Assembly: GCA_963837265.1 (NCBI GenBank)
Contig: CAWIMQ010000001.1
Span: forward strand, 806,001-870,000
Reading direction: 5' to 3'
Length of the DNA stretch: 64,000 bases
Source of the DNA: DATBLE01 sp963837265
GTDB lineage: Bacteria; Actinomycetota; Thermoleophilia; Gaiellales; Gaiellaceae
Below the pieces are notes generated by a model that saw only the letters and a list, made by a program, of their open reading frames with translations, searched no databases and was not told the DNA's origin. The position numbers and the translations under genes are program-made. Position 1 is the first letter of the stretch; every line of letters starts with the position of its first letter. Positions 54,660 through 64,000 of the stretch are shown here, piece after piece.

Positions 54660-55739
54660 GTGATCAGGATCCGGATCCCGGAGCCACCGGACGGGCTCGT
54701 GCACGTCGGCCCCGCCCCCCTCTGCGAGGCGCTCCTCAGCCTCCACGTGCTCATGTTCCCCAAGGAGCACCCGCTCCAGCACCCGTGGATCCGGAAGATG
54801 CGGCGCCTCTCGCCCGCCCTCAAGCGAGAGATTCGCGCCTTCGGCTTCCTCTACTCGCACATCACGGCCGACTTCATGCTCCCGGAGCGGGCCGACTCGC
54901 CGCAGACGTTCGCGGAGGCGCTCGACGCCTTCGCGGCGATGACCCCCGAGCGGGCGCAGTACGAGCTCGCCCGGCCCGCGTTCTTCTACCTCGAGGAAGA
55001 CGCGGGCGGCCCCGAGAGCCTGGCGAGGGAAGAGGTGCGCGAGCGGATCCGGTGGCAGGTGTCGAGATGGAGCCGGGGCGGCGAGGCCGTCGCCGAGCAG
55101 CTGCTCGACGACCCTGCCGCAGTCCAGGCGCGCGTGGTCGAGATGCTCGGCGAGTACTGGCAGCAGTCGTTCGCGGAGGAGTGGACGCGGCTGGAGCCGA
55201 TCCTGGCCGCGGAGGTCGAGCTGACCCGCGGGGTCGATCCGATCGCGCTGCTCGAGGCGGTTCGCGCCGAGCTCATGGTCGACGCCGCGAGACGCGTCCT
55301 CCTGCGCCGGTCACTGCACGAGCACGATGTCAGCGTGAACGCCCGCAACCCCCTCCGGCTGATCCCGAGCGTCTACGTCTGGCCCCACATCCGCGTGAAC
55401 TGCGACGCGCCGTGGCCGCTCGCGGTCCTCTACCCGCCCGCGTCGATGCCGAGCGGCGGCGCCGGGTCGCCGCCGCCGGAACGGCTCGTGAAGGCGCTGC
55501 GGGCCGCGGCCGATCCGACCCGTCTCCAGATCCTGCGCCTGGTCGCGGAGCAGCCGCGCTCGACGGAGGAGCTCGCCCCGCTCGTCGCGCTCAGCGAGTC
55601 GGGCCTCTCCAAGCACCTCCGGGCGCTGACCGCGGCCGGCCTCATCTCGACCAGGCGCAGCGGGTGGTACGTCCTCTACCAGCTGGAGCGCGGCGCCCTC
55701 GAGCGGCTCGGCCCCGAGCTCGTCCGCTACCTCTCCTAG
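54660..55739 (+). CDS. DUF5937/ArsR-type transcriptional regulator
   Basis: 359 residues from GTG 54660. The N-terminal two thirds (SLHVLMFPKEHPLQHPWIRK, LSPALKREIRAFGFLYS, SRLRLIPS-type region with SVYVWPHIRVNCD) are the DUF5937 domain common in actinobacteria. The C-terminal 80 residues are an ArsR winged helix: VKALRAAADPTRLQILRLVA, TEELAPLVALSESGLSKHLR, GLISTRRSGWYVLYQL. No metal-binding Cys cluster is present in the helix, so the signal is probably not arsenic. Convergent with the LuxR gene; stops overlap. Confidence 0.88.
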   Translation: MIRIRIPEPPDGLVHVGPAPLCEALLSLHVLMFPKEHPLQHPWIRKMRRLSPALKREIRAFGFLYSHITADFMLPERADSPQTFAEALDAFAAMTPERAQYELARPAFFYLEEDAGGPESLAREEVRERIRWQVSRWSRGGEAVAEQLLDDPAAVQARVVEMLGEYWQQSFAEEWTRLEPILAAEVELTRGVDPIALLEAVRAELMVDAARRVLLRRSLHEHDVSVNARNPLRLIPSVYVWPHIRVNCDAPWPLAVLYPPASMPSGGAGSPPPERLVKALRAAADPTRLQILRLVAEQPRSTEELAPLVALSESGLSKHLRALTAAGLISTRRSGWYVLYQLERGALERLGPELVRYLS

Positions 55740-58558
55740 GCCGGGCTCTGCGCCGGGGCTCGAGCCTCCCCGCTCCCGAGCCGGCGGGCGAGCTCCGTGC
55801 GCGAGCGGACGCCCAGCTTGCGATAGATCTTGGCGAGGTGGAACTCGATCGTCTTCGGGGTGAGGAAGAGCGCCGCGCCCGCCTCCTTGTTGGTCGCCCC
55901 CTCGGCGACGATCCACGCGACCTGGAGCTCCTGCGGGGTCAGCTCGTCCGAGAAGCGGATCTCCCGGGACCGGACCGTCTGCCCGGTCGCGGCGAGCTCG
56001 CTCCGTGACCGGCCCGCCCACGGACGGGCCCCGAGCTGCGTGAACGCCTCGAACGCCGACCGCAGAGAGACGCGGGCGTCCGTGCGCCGCCGGGCCCGGC
56101 GCAGCCGCGTGCCGTAGCACAGCTCGGTCCGCGCCCGCTCGAACGGGGTCGGCGTGCGGTCGTGCCACTCCCGCGCCGACTCGAAGTGCTCCTCGAGCTC
56201 GGAATCGCCCGAGACGAGGCCGCGGCAGCGGGCCGCCGCGGCCCTCGGCCACGAGGCGATGCTCCGCCCGGCCCGCCGTTCGAGCTCCCCGGCGAGATCG
56301 GCGGCGTCGTCCAGGCGACCGCTGTGCACGTACGCCTCGACGAGGTCGGGCATCCACTCGACCCGGTAGGGCTCGTACATGCCCATCACGTCGTCGGTCC
56401 AGCGGCGCGTCTCCTCCAGGTGGGCGATCGCGGCGGCCGGGTTGCCGAGGCCGAGCTCGAGGAGCCCGAGGGCGGCACGCGCGAACGGAAACGTCGAGCC
56501 GAACCCGAGCGTCTCGGCCAGGGCGAGCGCCTCCGCGGCATGCTCCCGGCATTCCCCTTCGCGCCCCTGGGCCGCCTCCAGCCTCGCCAGACGGGCGAGG
56601 TTGTAGGAGAGCTGGCCCTGCTGCCCTGACTCCCGGGCGAGGTCCACGGAAGCGAGCCCGTTCGCGTACGCGGACGTCCAGCGGCCGAGCCGCAGGTCGA
56701 GCTCGCCGAGCGCCCCGAGGCAGTACGGGAGCAGTCCGAGCGCGTTCGCGGCTCGCGCGGCCTCGACCGTCCGGGAAAGCACCCGGTCCGTCGCCGCGAA
56801 CTCCTCGATCGTCATCAGCGCCGGCGCGCACTGCGCCAGCTCGTCCGCGTGCTCGAGGGTGCTCGTCTCCTCCAGCAGCTCCTCGCAGCGCATGACCAGG
56901 GAGCGGCCACGGCTGCCCTCGCCGGAGAGGATCAGGGCCTTGCCGAGCTGCAGCGCGGCCCTGAGCCCGCACAGGCCGCCCAGGGGCTCGGCGAGCTCGT
57001 AGGCACGCTCCGCGGCGGCGACCGCGCCACGAATGTCGCCGGAGACGATCGCGCTCAAGACGGCGTCGGCGGCCATCGACGCCGCCTCCTCGGGGTCGCG
57101 GTCACGCAGCTCCTCGGCGTCGGCGATCAGCAGCTCGTATGCGTCGGCGGCAGGCCCCCTCCAGGTGTCGATCCGCGCGCGCAGGTGGCGGATGCGCATG
57201 CGCAGCAGCGGCTCGGACGCGAGGCGCTCGGCGGATTCCAGCACCGCGGCCGCCTCGGCCGACCGGTTCGCCACGTGCCAGGCTCCCGCCGCCGCCAGCA
57301 GCCGCTCGGCCTCCCCCTCGGGCTCCGGCGACAGCCGCGCGGCACGCTCGTAGGTCTGCGCCGCGACCACGTGGGCGTGGCGCGCGGCTGCCCGCGCGGC
57401 GGCGGTCGCCAGCAGGTCCGCGACCTCCTCGTCCCGCCCCAGCGCCGCCTCGGCCAGGTGGCGGGCACGCCGCTCGACCGCGTCCTCGGCGGCGCTCGCG
57501 CCGTGGGCGGCCGCCAGCGCACGGTGCACCGCCCGCCGGTCGGCGGCCGGGGCGCCCGAGTAGGCCGAAGAGCGAAGCAGCGGATGCCTGAAGCTGATCC
57601 GCAGGTCGTCGATCGTCACCAGTCCGGCCGACTCCGCCTCCTCGAGCGCGGCCGGCTCCAGCCCCAGCTCGCCGAGCGCGTAGAGGAACGTGTCGATGCG
57701 CGGTGTGTCGCTGGCGGCGGCGAGGAGGAGCGCCTTCCGCGCGGCTGCGGGCAGCGCCGCCAGTCGCCGTGCGAAGGCGCGGGCGATCCCGACCCCCGCG
57801 GGCAGCGGGTCGTCGAGCGCCGTCCGGCCCGAGCGCTGATCGTCGGAGAGGAGCGTGGGGATCTCGATCAGCGCCAGCGGGTTGCCCCGGGCGGTGCCGA
57901 CCAGTCGCTCGGCGACCCCCGGCGCCAACCCGTTCTCAGCCTGGGCCGACAGGAGCTCGAGCGCCGCCTCGCGGTCGAGGCCGGCGAGGGCGAGCTCGGG
58001 CACGCCCGAGAGGTCGACCGCCGCCGCCTCTCCCTCCCGCATCGCGAACAGGAGCGCGACCGGCTCGCCGCTCAGCCGTCGAGCGGCGAACAGAAGCGCT
58101 TCCGCCGAGGCCGGATCCAGCCAGTGCAGGTCGTCGACGGCGACCAGCACGGGCGCGGCCTCGGCGGCGAGCGACAGCAGGTTGAGCGTGGCCACGGAGA
58201 CCCCGAGCCGATCCGCCTCGACGGGAGGCCCGATCGCGAGGGCGCCTGCCAGCGCCGCCGACTGCGGAGGAGGAAGCCGCTCGATGCCGTCGAGCAGCGG
58301 GCGCAGCACCTCCGAGAGCCCCGCGAACGGGAGCTCCGACTCGGACGGTGCTCCCTGCGCGGTCAGGATGCACATGCCTTTCGCGCGGCCGATCGCGTAC
58401 CTGAGCAGCGCCGTCTTGCCGATCCCGGCCTCGCCGCGCAAGAGCAGCGCGCGGCCCCGGCCCTGCCGGGGCGAGCGCAGCAGGTCGTCGATCAGGCGCC
58501 GCTCGGCGTTCCTGCCGACGAGCGCGCGCCGCCCGGATTGTGCGATGGTTGCGTTCAC
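55736..58558 (-). CDS. LuxR-family regulator with N-terminal AAA ATPase (LAL type)
   Basis: 940 residues from GTG 58558; a GTG at 58579 would add seven. Walker A is LLRGEAGIGKTALLRYA, Walker B VLVAVDDLHWLDPASAE; then a long helical TPR-like region and a C-terminal LuxR helix-turn-helix (ELTPQELQVAWIVAEGATNK, LTPKTIEFHLAKIYRKLGV). Same architecture as 6540-9278 but only moderately alike. Relatives respond to small ligands. Its divergent neighbour is the secreted barrel protein at 58769. Confidence 0.92.
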   Translation of the reverse strand: MNATIAQSGRRALVGRNAERRLIDDLLRSPRQGRGRALLLRGEAGIGKTALLRYAIGRAKGMCILTAQGAPSESELPFAGLSEVLRPLLDGIERLPPPQSAALAGALAIGPPVEADRLGVSVATLNLLSLAAEAAPVLVAVDDLHWLDPASAEALLFAARRLSGEPVALLFAMREGEAAAVDLSGVPELALAGLDREAALELLSAQAENGLAPGVAERLVGTARGNPLALIEIPTLLSDDQRSGRTALDDPLPAGVGIARAFARRLAALPAAARKALLLAAASDTPRIDTFLYALGELGLEPAALEEAESAGLVTIDDLRISFRHPLLRSSAYSGAPAADRRAVHRALAAAHGASAAEDAVERRARHLAEAALGRDEEVADLLATAAARAAARHAHVVAAQTYERAARLSPEPEGEAERLLAAAGAWHVANRSAEAAAVLESAERLASEPLLRMRIRHLRARIDTWRGPAADAYELLIADAEELRDRDPEEAASMAADAVLSAIVSGDIRGAVAAAERAYELAEPLGGLCGLRAALQLGKALILSGEGSRGRSLVMRCEELLEETSTLEHADELAQCAPALMTIEEFAATDRVLSRTVEAARAANALGLLPYCLGALGELDLRLGRWTSAYANGLASVDLARESGQQGQLSYNLARLARLEAAQGREGECREHAAEALALAETLGFGSTFPFARAALGLLELGLGNPAAAIAHLEETRRWTDDVMGMYEPYRVEWMPDLVEAYVHSGRLDDAADLAGELERRAGRSIASWPRAAAARCRGLVSGDSELEEHFESAREWHDRTPTPFERARTELCYGTRLRRARRRTDARVSLRSAFEAFTQLGARPWAGRSRSELAATGQTVRSREIRFSDELTPQELQVAWIVAEGATNKEAGAALFLTPKTIEFHLAKIYRKLGVRSRTELARRLGSGEARAPAQSPA

Positions 58559-58768
58559 CCCTTCGGCTCTCTCCCGCACTCCGAATCGTCGCCTCCGTGC
58601 CGCGGTGCGCGCATGCCCGAAAGTGCGGATCTGCGCGGTGGCCCGCGACTAGGGAAACGACAGATGCGAAGGGGCGCCGTTCGAGCGACAGTTGCGACGA
58701 CACGACCGGGGCGGGAACCGTGAGGCGGCCAGCCTCTCCCGCCCGGCGAACCGCAGAAAGGAGCGGTC

Positions 58769-59326
58769 ATGAAACGTATGCTCGTCATCGTCGGCGGCCT
58801 GCTCGCGGCGGTCCTCCTCACCGTCGGCGCGACGACGTCCCTCGGGAGCAGCGGCCACGTGGCCAAGCGCGGAGGCGCGATCACGATCCAGTCCTGGCTC
58901 CTGGCCAACCCGAGCCAGACCGGGCTGTCCGGCACCGTGACGGCCTGCTTCAGGCTCGAGGACGCCTTCTCGGACAAGGGAGGCAAGCCCGCCTGGAACG
59001 ACGGCACGTACGACCAGGTTCCCGCCTCGCTCGCGAGCAAGTGCGGCGACTGGACGCCGGTCGGCGGCTTCAACTTCGTGCCGCCGACGAGCGGCAACGA
59101 CTTCACCCTCTACGCCGTTCACACGATCACCGGGCAGAAGGGCCAGATCTTCATCACCTTCGCCGGAGCCTACGACCTCGTGTCGACGTACCAGGGCACC
59201 GGCACGTGGGTGATCACGGGCGGGACGGGAGCCTACGAGGGGGCGCGCGGCGAGGGCACCTGGACGGCCGACGCCTCCCGCTTCCCGTACATCCGCCACA
59301 CCGAGACCGGGACGATGTCCCGCTGA
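58769..59326 (+). CDS. secreted allene-oxide-cyclase-barrel-like protein
   Basis: 185 residues with GAAAGGAGCGGTC upstream of ATG 58769. A signal peptide (MLVIVGGLLAAVLLTVGATT) is followed by a beta-barrel domain whose end (GTGTWVITGGTGAYEGARGE, then GTW) is typical of AOC-barrel/dirigent-like proteins of bacteria. Two cysteines (ACFRLED, ASKCGDW) may form a disulfide. Function unknown; it precedes the ScyD-like gene by 31 bp and is probably in its operon. Confidence 0.78.
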   Translation: MKRMLVIVGGLLAAVLLTVGATTSLGSSGHVAKRGGAITIQSWLLANPSQTGLSGTVTACFRLEDAFSDKGGKPAWNDGTYDQVPASLASKCGDWTPVGGFNFVPPTSGNDFTLYAVHTITGQKGQIFITFAGAYDLVSTYQGTGTWVITGGTGAYEGARGEGTWTADASRFPYIRHTETGTMSR

Positions 59327-59357
59327 GGCGGGGCCACCCGGGAGAGGAGTGATTGTC

Positions 59358-60362
59358 GTGAAGCACCATCGATCGGGACGGAGGCGCATCATGATCGGCG
59401 CTCTGGCGGTCGTAGCCGCGGCCGGGCTCCCGCTCGTCGCTCAGGCAGGGCCCGCCGCCAGATCCTCGCTCAAGCCTCGCGTCGTCACGACCCTCGCCGT
59501 GGGCAGCTTCGCGGAGAGCCTCGCGCTCGGCCGCGACGGCTCCCTCTACGCCTCGACGACGACGTGGAGCGCGGACGAGTCGACGCCGAGCGCCGGCCAC
59601 GTCGTGAAGATCTCGCCCCGCACCGGGGCGCAGAGCGTGGTCGGGAGCCTCGACACGCTCGGGTTCCTGACGGGTCTCGCCTTCGACGACCGGGGGAGGC
59701 TCTACGTCGCCGACGCGACGTTCTCGGACACGGACCTCCCGGGGGTCTTCCGCGTCGACCGGGACGGGATGACCCGCGTCCTCACCCTGCCCGCGGAGAG
59801 CTTCCCGAACGGGTTGGCATTCCGGGACGGCTACCTCTACGTCTCGGACAGCGCGCTCGGCGCGATCTGGCGGGCACGCCCCGGTGCGGACTCGGCGCTG
59901 TCGAAGCCCTGGTTCCGGCACGAGAAGCTCGGGCCCGGGACCGGAGAGGAGGACCACGGAATCGGAGCGAACGGGATTGCGGTCCGGGCAGGCGACGTGT
60001 ACGTCGCAGTCGCGGACGCCGGGCGCATCGTCCGCGTCCCGATCCTGCGCAACGGCAATGCCGGCAAGCTCAAGGTCGTCGCCCAGCGGGAGGAGCTGAA
60101 GTCGGTCGACGGGATCGCCTTCGACCTCCTCGGCAACCTCTGGCTGGTCACGAACGGCCCGGGCGCCGGCCGGCTCGAGGTGCTGACGCCGTTCGGCGCG
60201 CTCTTCGTGCTCGCCGACCAGCCGAGCTGGCTCGACTACCCGACGCAGCCCGTCTTCGGCACGACGCCGGGCACGCTCGGGTCGCTGTACATCGCGAACG
60301 GCGCGATCGAGAGCGGCGCGCCGAACGTGGTCGCCTTCGGCGGCCCGCTGCGGGTGCCGTGA
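59358..60362 (+). CDS. secreted ScyD/ScyE-family beta-propeller protein
   Basis: 334 residues from GTG 59358, chosen for its GGAGAGGAG site; GTG 59349 overlaps that site. After a signal peptide (IMIGALAVVAAAGLPLVAQA) come propeller blades: AESLALGRDGSLYAST, GLAFDDRGRLYVADATF, PNGLAFRDGYLYVSDSALG, GANGIAVRAGDVYVAVADAG and VDGIAFDLLGNLWLVTNGPG. The SMP-30-like/ScyD family is named from cyanobacterial scytonemin genes, but bacterial homologues are mostly unstudied. Confidence 0.83.
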   Translation: MKHHRSGRRRIMIGALAVVAAAGLPLVAQAGPAARSSLKPRVVTTLAVGSFAESLALGRDGSLYASTTTWSADESTPSAGHVVKISPRTGAQSVVGSLDTLGFLTGLAFDDRGRLYVADATFSDTDLPGVFRVDRDGMTRVLTLPAESFPNGLAFRDGYLYVSDSALGAIWRARPGADSALSKPWFRHEKLGPGTGEEDHGIGANGIAVRAGDVYVAVADAGRIVRVPILRNGNAGKLKVVAQREELKSVDGIAFDLLGNLWLVTNGPGAGRLEVLTPFGALFVLADQPSWLDYPTQPVFGTTPGTLGSLYIANGAIESGAPNVVAFGGPLRVP

Positions 60363-60481
60363 GCGACCGACGGGAGAGAGACGGGAGGGTCGACGGGCCT
60401 CGGCCCTCCCGGCGACCGGGCACACGACCGATGCGAAGGCGCCCGGCGGCCCGAGACCCGGCGCGCGAGAAGGGAGGAGCG

Positions 60482-60715
60482 ATGGCCATGCGGCGCAGGG
60501 TCGCCGGCGATTACCAGAAGATCGTGAGAGTCGAGGTCGACCGTAAGGGCACCGGAGTCACGGTCGGCCGGTCGCTGATGACGGGCAACGGATGCACCGG
60601 CGAGCAAGGGCGAGCGATCTCGTCCGGCAAGCTCGAGCGGATCGCCGTCCAGTCGACCGGTGGCTTCCACGGCACGACGCAGCCCTGGCGGGGCTGCCAG
60701 GGGGTCCAGTACTAG
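60482..60715 (+). CDS. small hypothetical protein, 77 residues
   Basis: ATG 60482 has a GGGAGGAG site. The sequence (MAMRRRVAGDYQKIVRVEVD, then GTGVTVGRSLMTGNGCTGEQ and GFHGTTQPWRGCQGVQY) is basic with two cysteines and no signal peptide. No family recognised. It could be a short intact gene or the end of a longer one. Confidence 0.5.
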   Translation: MAMRRRVAGDYQKIVRVEVDRKGTGVTVGRSLMTGNGCTGEQGRAISSGKLERIAVQSTGGFHGTTQPWRGCQGVQY

Positions 60716-60732
60716 CATCATCAGTCGAAGCA

Positions 60733-61170
60733 TCACGATGCCAGAGGGTCCATGACCCGCAGGCCCGAGAAGCGACGGAAGCCGTGGTCGTGGGAGGCGA
60801 GCGTGAGCCCGTGCTCGATCGCGAGAGCCGCGATCTCGACGTCGGGGACGTCGTCGCTGCGAAGCCCGGGCGTCGCGGCAAGCTCCGCCGCGATCGCCGC
60901 GTGCCCGCCACCGGGCGCGACCAGCCGAACGGCCGGCTGGTCGAGATAGGCGGCCAGGACCGCCCACCCCTCCTTCACCGAGACGGCGTGCTTCCCGAAG
61001 ACCCTCGGGCTCGTCATCAGCCGGAGAAACGCATAGAGGACCGGCCAGCAGAGGGCGAGCGTGCCCTCCCCTGCGGCGAGGCGACCCTCGAGCCACGACC
61101 GCGCGCCGGCGTGCTCGGGCACATCGGCGAACGTCGCGTAGACGAGCACGTTGGTGTCGACGAGCGTCAC
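60733..61170 (-). CDS. vapC: PIN-domain toxin VapC
   Basis: 145 residues. LVDTNVLVYA holds the first metal-binding Asp; LCWPVLYAFLRLMTSPRVF is the signature of one VapC subgroup, DVPDVEIAALAIEHGLTLAS the second acidic cluster and HDHGFRRFSGLRVMDPL the end. VapC cleaves RNA (tRNA or rRNA) when freed from VapB. Its GTG start overlaps the stop of the antitoxin gene. Confidence 0.9.
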   Translation of the reverse strand: MTLVDTNVLVYATFADVPEHAGARSWLEGRLAAGEGTLALCWPVLYAFLRLMTSPRVFGKHAVSVKEGWAVLAAYLDQPAVRLVAPGGGHAAIAAELAATPGLRSDDVPDVEIAALAIEHGLTLASHDHGFRRFSGLRVMDPLAS

Positions 61171-61412
61171 GGGAGGCCGCGCTGCGCCCGTCGCTCGTCG
61201 TCGAGCGCCGCGAGCAGCGCCGACACATCCGACACGTCCAGGACCGGGCGGCCGGGCAGAGACGGCAGGGGCGACGAGCTCTCGGGCGGGCCCCGGCGCG
61301 CGCCTCTCCGGAGCAGCCGGTTGACCGCGGCGCGGAACGACTCGCCGGTCCGGGCCCGCTCGCTCTCGATCAGCGCCGCGACGTCGTCGTCGAGCGTGAG
61401 CGTGGTGCGCAT
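61167..61412 (-). CDS. vapB: ribbon-helix-helix antitoxin VapB
   Basis: 81 residues. The N-terminus RTTLTLDDDVAALIESERAR is a ribbon-helix-helix DNA-binding domain, followed by FRAAVNRLLRRGARRG and a flexible toxin-binding tail with DVSDVSALLAALDDERR. It should neutralise VapC and repress the operon. The spacing to the SOD gene is 35 bp, with no clear terminator. Confidence 0.88.
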   Translation of the reverse strand: MRTTLTLDDDVAALIESERARTGESFRAAVNRLLRRGARRGPPESSSPLPSLPGRPVLDVSDVSALLAALDDERRAQRGLP

Positions 61413-61447
61413 GATGTGCCGATCATAGCATCAGAGGCATCAACTCT

Positions 61448-62056
<609 letters not shown>

Positions 62057-62113
62057 GATGCTCTCCTCCTCGGGTTGGTCCGTCGATTGTTCCAAACGTA
62101 GGATGGTTGCCGT

Positions 62114-63013
62114 ATGCGTGCCGTTCTCGGCTGCGGCAACTTCGGCGGGATCGGATCGGCACCGGCCCTGTTCGGGCGAGGCGAGACGAAGGAGCAGGCG
62201 TTCGCGCTGATGGATGCTGCGTGGGCGCTCGGCCTGCGCCGGTTCGACACCGCCGACGCCTACGGAGGCGGCCGCAGCGAGACGTGGATCGGCGAGTGGA
62301 TCCGGGCGACGGGCAGCCGGCCGCGCGTGACGACGAAGACGCTCAACCCGATGGACGAGGGCCTCGACTCCGGGCTCTCGCGCGAGCGCGTCCTGCGGCA
62401 GGCGGAGTCGAGCCTCGAGCGCCTCGGCGTCGACCGGATCGACCTGTACCTCTCCCACGGCCCCGACCCGGAGACGCCGGTCGCCGAGACCGCCGCGGCG
62501 TTCGAGGCGCTCGTCGAGCGCGGGCTCGCCGCCCGATGGGGCGTGAGCAACGTCGGCGCCGCGGAGCTGCGCGAGTGGCTCGGAGCCGGCCGGCCGGCGC
62601 TCGTCCAGAACTCCTACTCGCTCCTCGACCGCGGCGACGAGGAGGAGGTGATCCCGCTCTGCGGCGGGCTCGGGATCGCCTACGAGGCGTTCAGCCCGCT
62701 CGGAGGCGGCTGGCTCACCGGGAAGTACCGCCGCGGCGAGCCGCGCCCGCCCGGCTCGCGGATGACGCTGCGCCCGGAGCCGTACCTGCACCTGGAGGAC
62801 GACCGGGTCTACGACGCGCTCGAGGCCCTGGAGCACGCGGCCGCCGCGCGCGGGCTGAGCACGGCCGGGCTCGCTCTCGCCTGGGCGCTCGGCGGCTCGT
62901 CGTCGGTCGTCGTGGGGCCGCGGCGGCCCGAGCACCTCGCGCCGGTGGCCGAGGCGCTCGCGCTCGAGCTCTCGCCGCCGGAGCGCGACGAAGTAGGCTC
63001 GCTGTTTCGCTGA
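62114..63013 (+). CDS. aldo/keto reductase
   Basis: 299 residues. The TIM-barrel family markers are clear: RFDTADAYGGGRSETWIGEW (catalytic Asp and Tyr), VTTKTLNPMDEG (catalytic Lys), DLYLSHGPDPETP (His), RWGVSNVGAAELREW, VQNSYSLLD and SSVVVGPRRPEHLAPV. It reduces an aldehyde or ketone with NADPH in the cytoplasm. The stop overlaps the start of the next gene (TGATG). Confidence 0.93.
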   Translation: MRAVLGCGNFGGIGSAPALFGRGETKEQAFALMDAAWALGLRRFDTADAYGGGRSETWIGEWIRATGSRPRVTTKTLNPMDEGLDSGLSRERVLRQAESSLERLGVDRIDLYLSHGPDPETPVAETAAAFEALVERGLAARWGVSNVGAAELREWLGAGRPALVQNSYSLLDRGDEEEVIPLCGGLGIAYEAFSPLGGGWLTGKYRRGEPRPPGSRMTLRPEPYLHLEDDRVYDALEALEHAAAARGLSTAGLALAWALGGSSSVVVGPRRPEHLAPVAEALALELSPPERDEVGSLFR

Positions 63014-63984
63014 TGGCGATCCTCGTCCTCAACCAGAGCGAGGTCGAGCAGCTGCTCGACCTGGAGGGCTGCATCGAGGCGATGACCGACGTGCTCGAGG
63101 CGCTCGCGCGCGGAGAGCTATTCCAGCCCCTGCGGATGATCGCCTTCCCGCCGGGGGAGACCAGCGGGATCGGCCTGATGCCGGCCCACCGCGGCGGCTC
63201 CTCGCCTGCCTATGCGCTGAAGACCGTCTGCGTCTTCCCCGACAACCCGGCCCGCGGGCTCGACGCCCACCAGGGCACCGTCACCCTCTTCTCCGGCGAG
63301 ACCGGCCGGGTCCGCGCGCTGATGAACGCTTCGGCGGTCACGGCGATCCGTACGGCGGCGGTCTCGGCGGTCGCGACGCGGCTCCTTGCCCGCGAGGACG
63401 CGCGCGAGCTGGCGATCCTGGGCGCCGGGGTGCAGGGCCGCTCGCACGTCGCGGCGATGCGCGCGGTGCGGCCGTTCGAGCGGATCCGCATCGCAAGCCG
63501 GACGCTCGCCAACGCGCAGGCACTGGCGGAGGAGACCGGCGCAGAGGCGGTCGAGACCGTCGAGGAGGCGGTCCTCGGCGCCGACGTCGTCGTCACGGCG
63601 ACCAGCTCGAGCGAGCCGGTGCTGCGGCACGAATGGCTGAAGCCCGGGGCGCACGTGAACGCCGTCGGCTCGAGCATCCGCACGGCCCGCGAGCTCGACT
63701 CGGCGACCGTTGCAGCCTGCTCGCTCTTCGTCGACCGGCGCGAGTCGACGGTGAACGAGGCCGGCGACTACCTGATGCCGCTCGAGGAGGGCGCGATCCC
63801 CGGGCCCGAGCACATCAGGGCCGAGCTCGGCGAGATCCTGCTCGGCCGGCACCCGGGGCGCACCTCGCCCGACGAGCTCACCGTCTTCAAGTCGCTCGGG
63901 CTCGCCGTCGAGGATCTCGCCGCTGCCGAGTACGCCGTCCGGCGCGCCGCCGAGACGGGCGCCGGCACGACCGTCGAGTTTTGA
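63013..63984 (+). CDS. ornithine cyclodeaminase / mu-crystallin family protein
   Basis: 323 residues from ATG 63013. NAD binding: LAILGAGVQGRSHVAAMRAV; upstream ALKTVCVFPDNPARGLDAH and TLFSGETGRVRALMNASAVT with TAIRTAAVSAVATRLL. ADVVVTATSSSEPVL and HVNAVGSSIRTARELD are also typical. Members convert ornithine to proline, dehydrogenate alanine or reduce imines; the specificity here is not known. Overlapping start with the aldo/keto reductase shows they are made together. It ends 16 bp before the window edge. Confidence 0.92.
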   Translation: MAILVLNQSEVEQLLDLEGCIEAMTDVLEALARGELFQPLRMIAFPPGETSGIGLMPAHRGGSSPAYALKTVCVFPDNPARGLDAHQGTVTLFSGETGRVRALMNASAVTAIRTAAVSAVATRLLAREDARELAILGAGVQGRSHVAAMRAVRPFERIRIASRTLANAQALAEETGAEAVETVEEAVLGADVVVTATSSSEPVLRHEWLKPGAHVNAVGSSIRTARELDSATVAACSLFVDRRESTVNEAGDYLMPLEEGAIPGPEHIRAELGEILLGRHPGRTSPDELTVFKSLGLAVEDLAAAEYAVRRAAETGAGTTVEF

Positions 63985-64000
63985 TCCCGCTCGCGGAGAT

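Overview
The window is GC-rich throughout (third codon positions almost all G or C) and the genes resemble those of Actinomycetota: large AAA-ATPase/LuxR regulators, an ANTAR regulator, a DUF5937-type ArsR protein and an adenosylcobalamin-dependent ribonucleotide reductase. The overall mix suggests the class Thermoleophilia (Gaiellales/Solirubrobacterales), but that placement is inference; no ribosomal RNA is present.

Bases 1-1906 are ordinary chromosome: the end of an alcohol dehydrogenase, an M28-like secreted protein and an OsmC protein. From 1933 to 21439 the sequence looks like a decayed genomic island. A 26-bp copy of the 3' end of the tRNA-Thr gene (tRNA at 21414-21486) lies at 1933-1958 in the same orientation, the geometry left by integration into a tRNA 3' end. 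The interval holds four kinds of mobile DNA: an rve/IS3-type transposase, a frameshifted IS256 transposase, an IS1380 element with inverted repeats, and a 965-bp unit bounded by 24-bp inverted repeats. It also holds a broken hicBA pair, gene fragments, and a ~25-bp motif repeated six times in one orientation between small gene modules. Two signalling genes (PAS-PAS-GGDEF-EAL and LuxR-ATPase) and an envelope set (flippase-like protein, polysaccharide deacetylase, GT4 glycosyltransferase) lie here too. No integrase was found.

From 21.5 to 29.1 kb come a divergent regulator/small-protein pair, a CrtC/AttH-like lipocalin, thymidylate kinase with DNA polymerase III delta', a LytR_C protein and a Wzy-like ligase with TPRs. 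Bases 30081-35312 encode class II ribonucleotide reductase (nrdJ) carrying two LAGLIDADG inteins. Its exons contain a ~130-bp AT-rich patch centred on the active-site sequence NPC|SEY, a position used by inteins in other class II reductases; this looks like the footprint of a third, lost or averted, intein. Bases 35865-39329 are a compact thiazole/oxazole-modified peptide (TOMM/LAP) cluster: a precursor whose core holds 11 cysteines, a leader-binding E1-like protein, a YcaO cyclodehydratase ending in PHPYP, and a SagB-type dehydrogenase.

Bases 39.4-51.2 kb mix housekeeping and accessory genes, including a pentapeptide-repeat/TIR operon, an HNH nuclease, an acylphosphatase and a beta-propeller gene split by a truncated IS630 element. 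At 51208-51429 a short gene, translationally coupled to an FMN hydroxy-acid dehydrogenase, reads through an in-frame TGA in a CPV-U motif and has a SECIS-like hairpin just after it: a SelW/Rdx-family selenoprotein. The rest (52-64 kb) holds two paralogous beta-propeller proteins, an ArsR regulator, a LuxR-ATPase, two secreted proteins, a VapBC pair, Mn-type superoxide dismutase, an aldo/keto reductase and an ornithine cyclodeaminase homologue.
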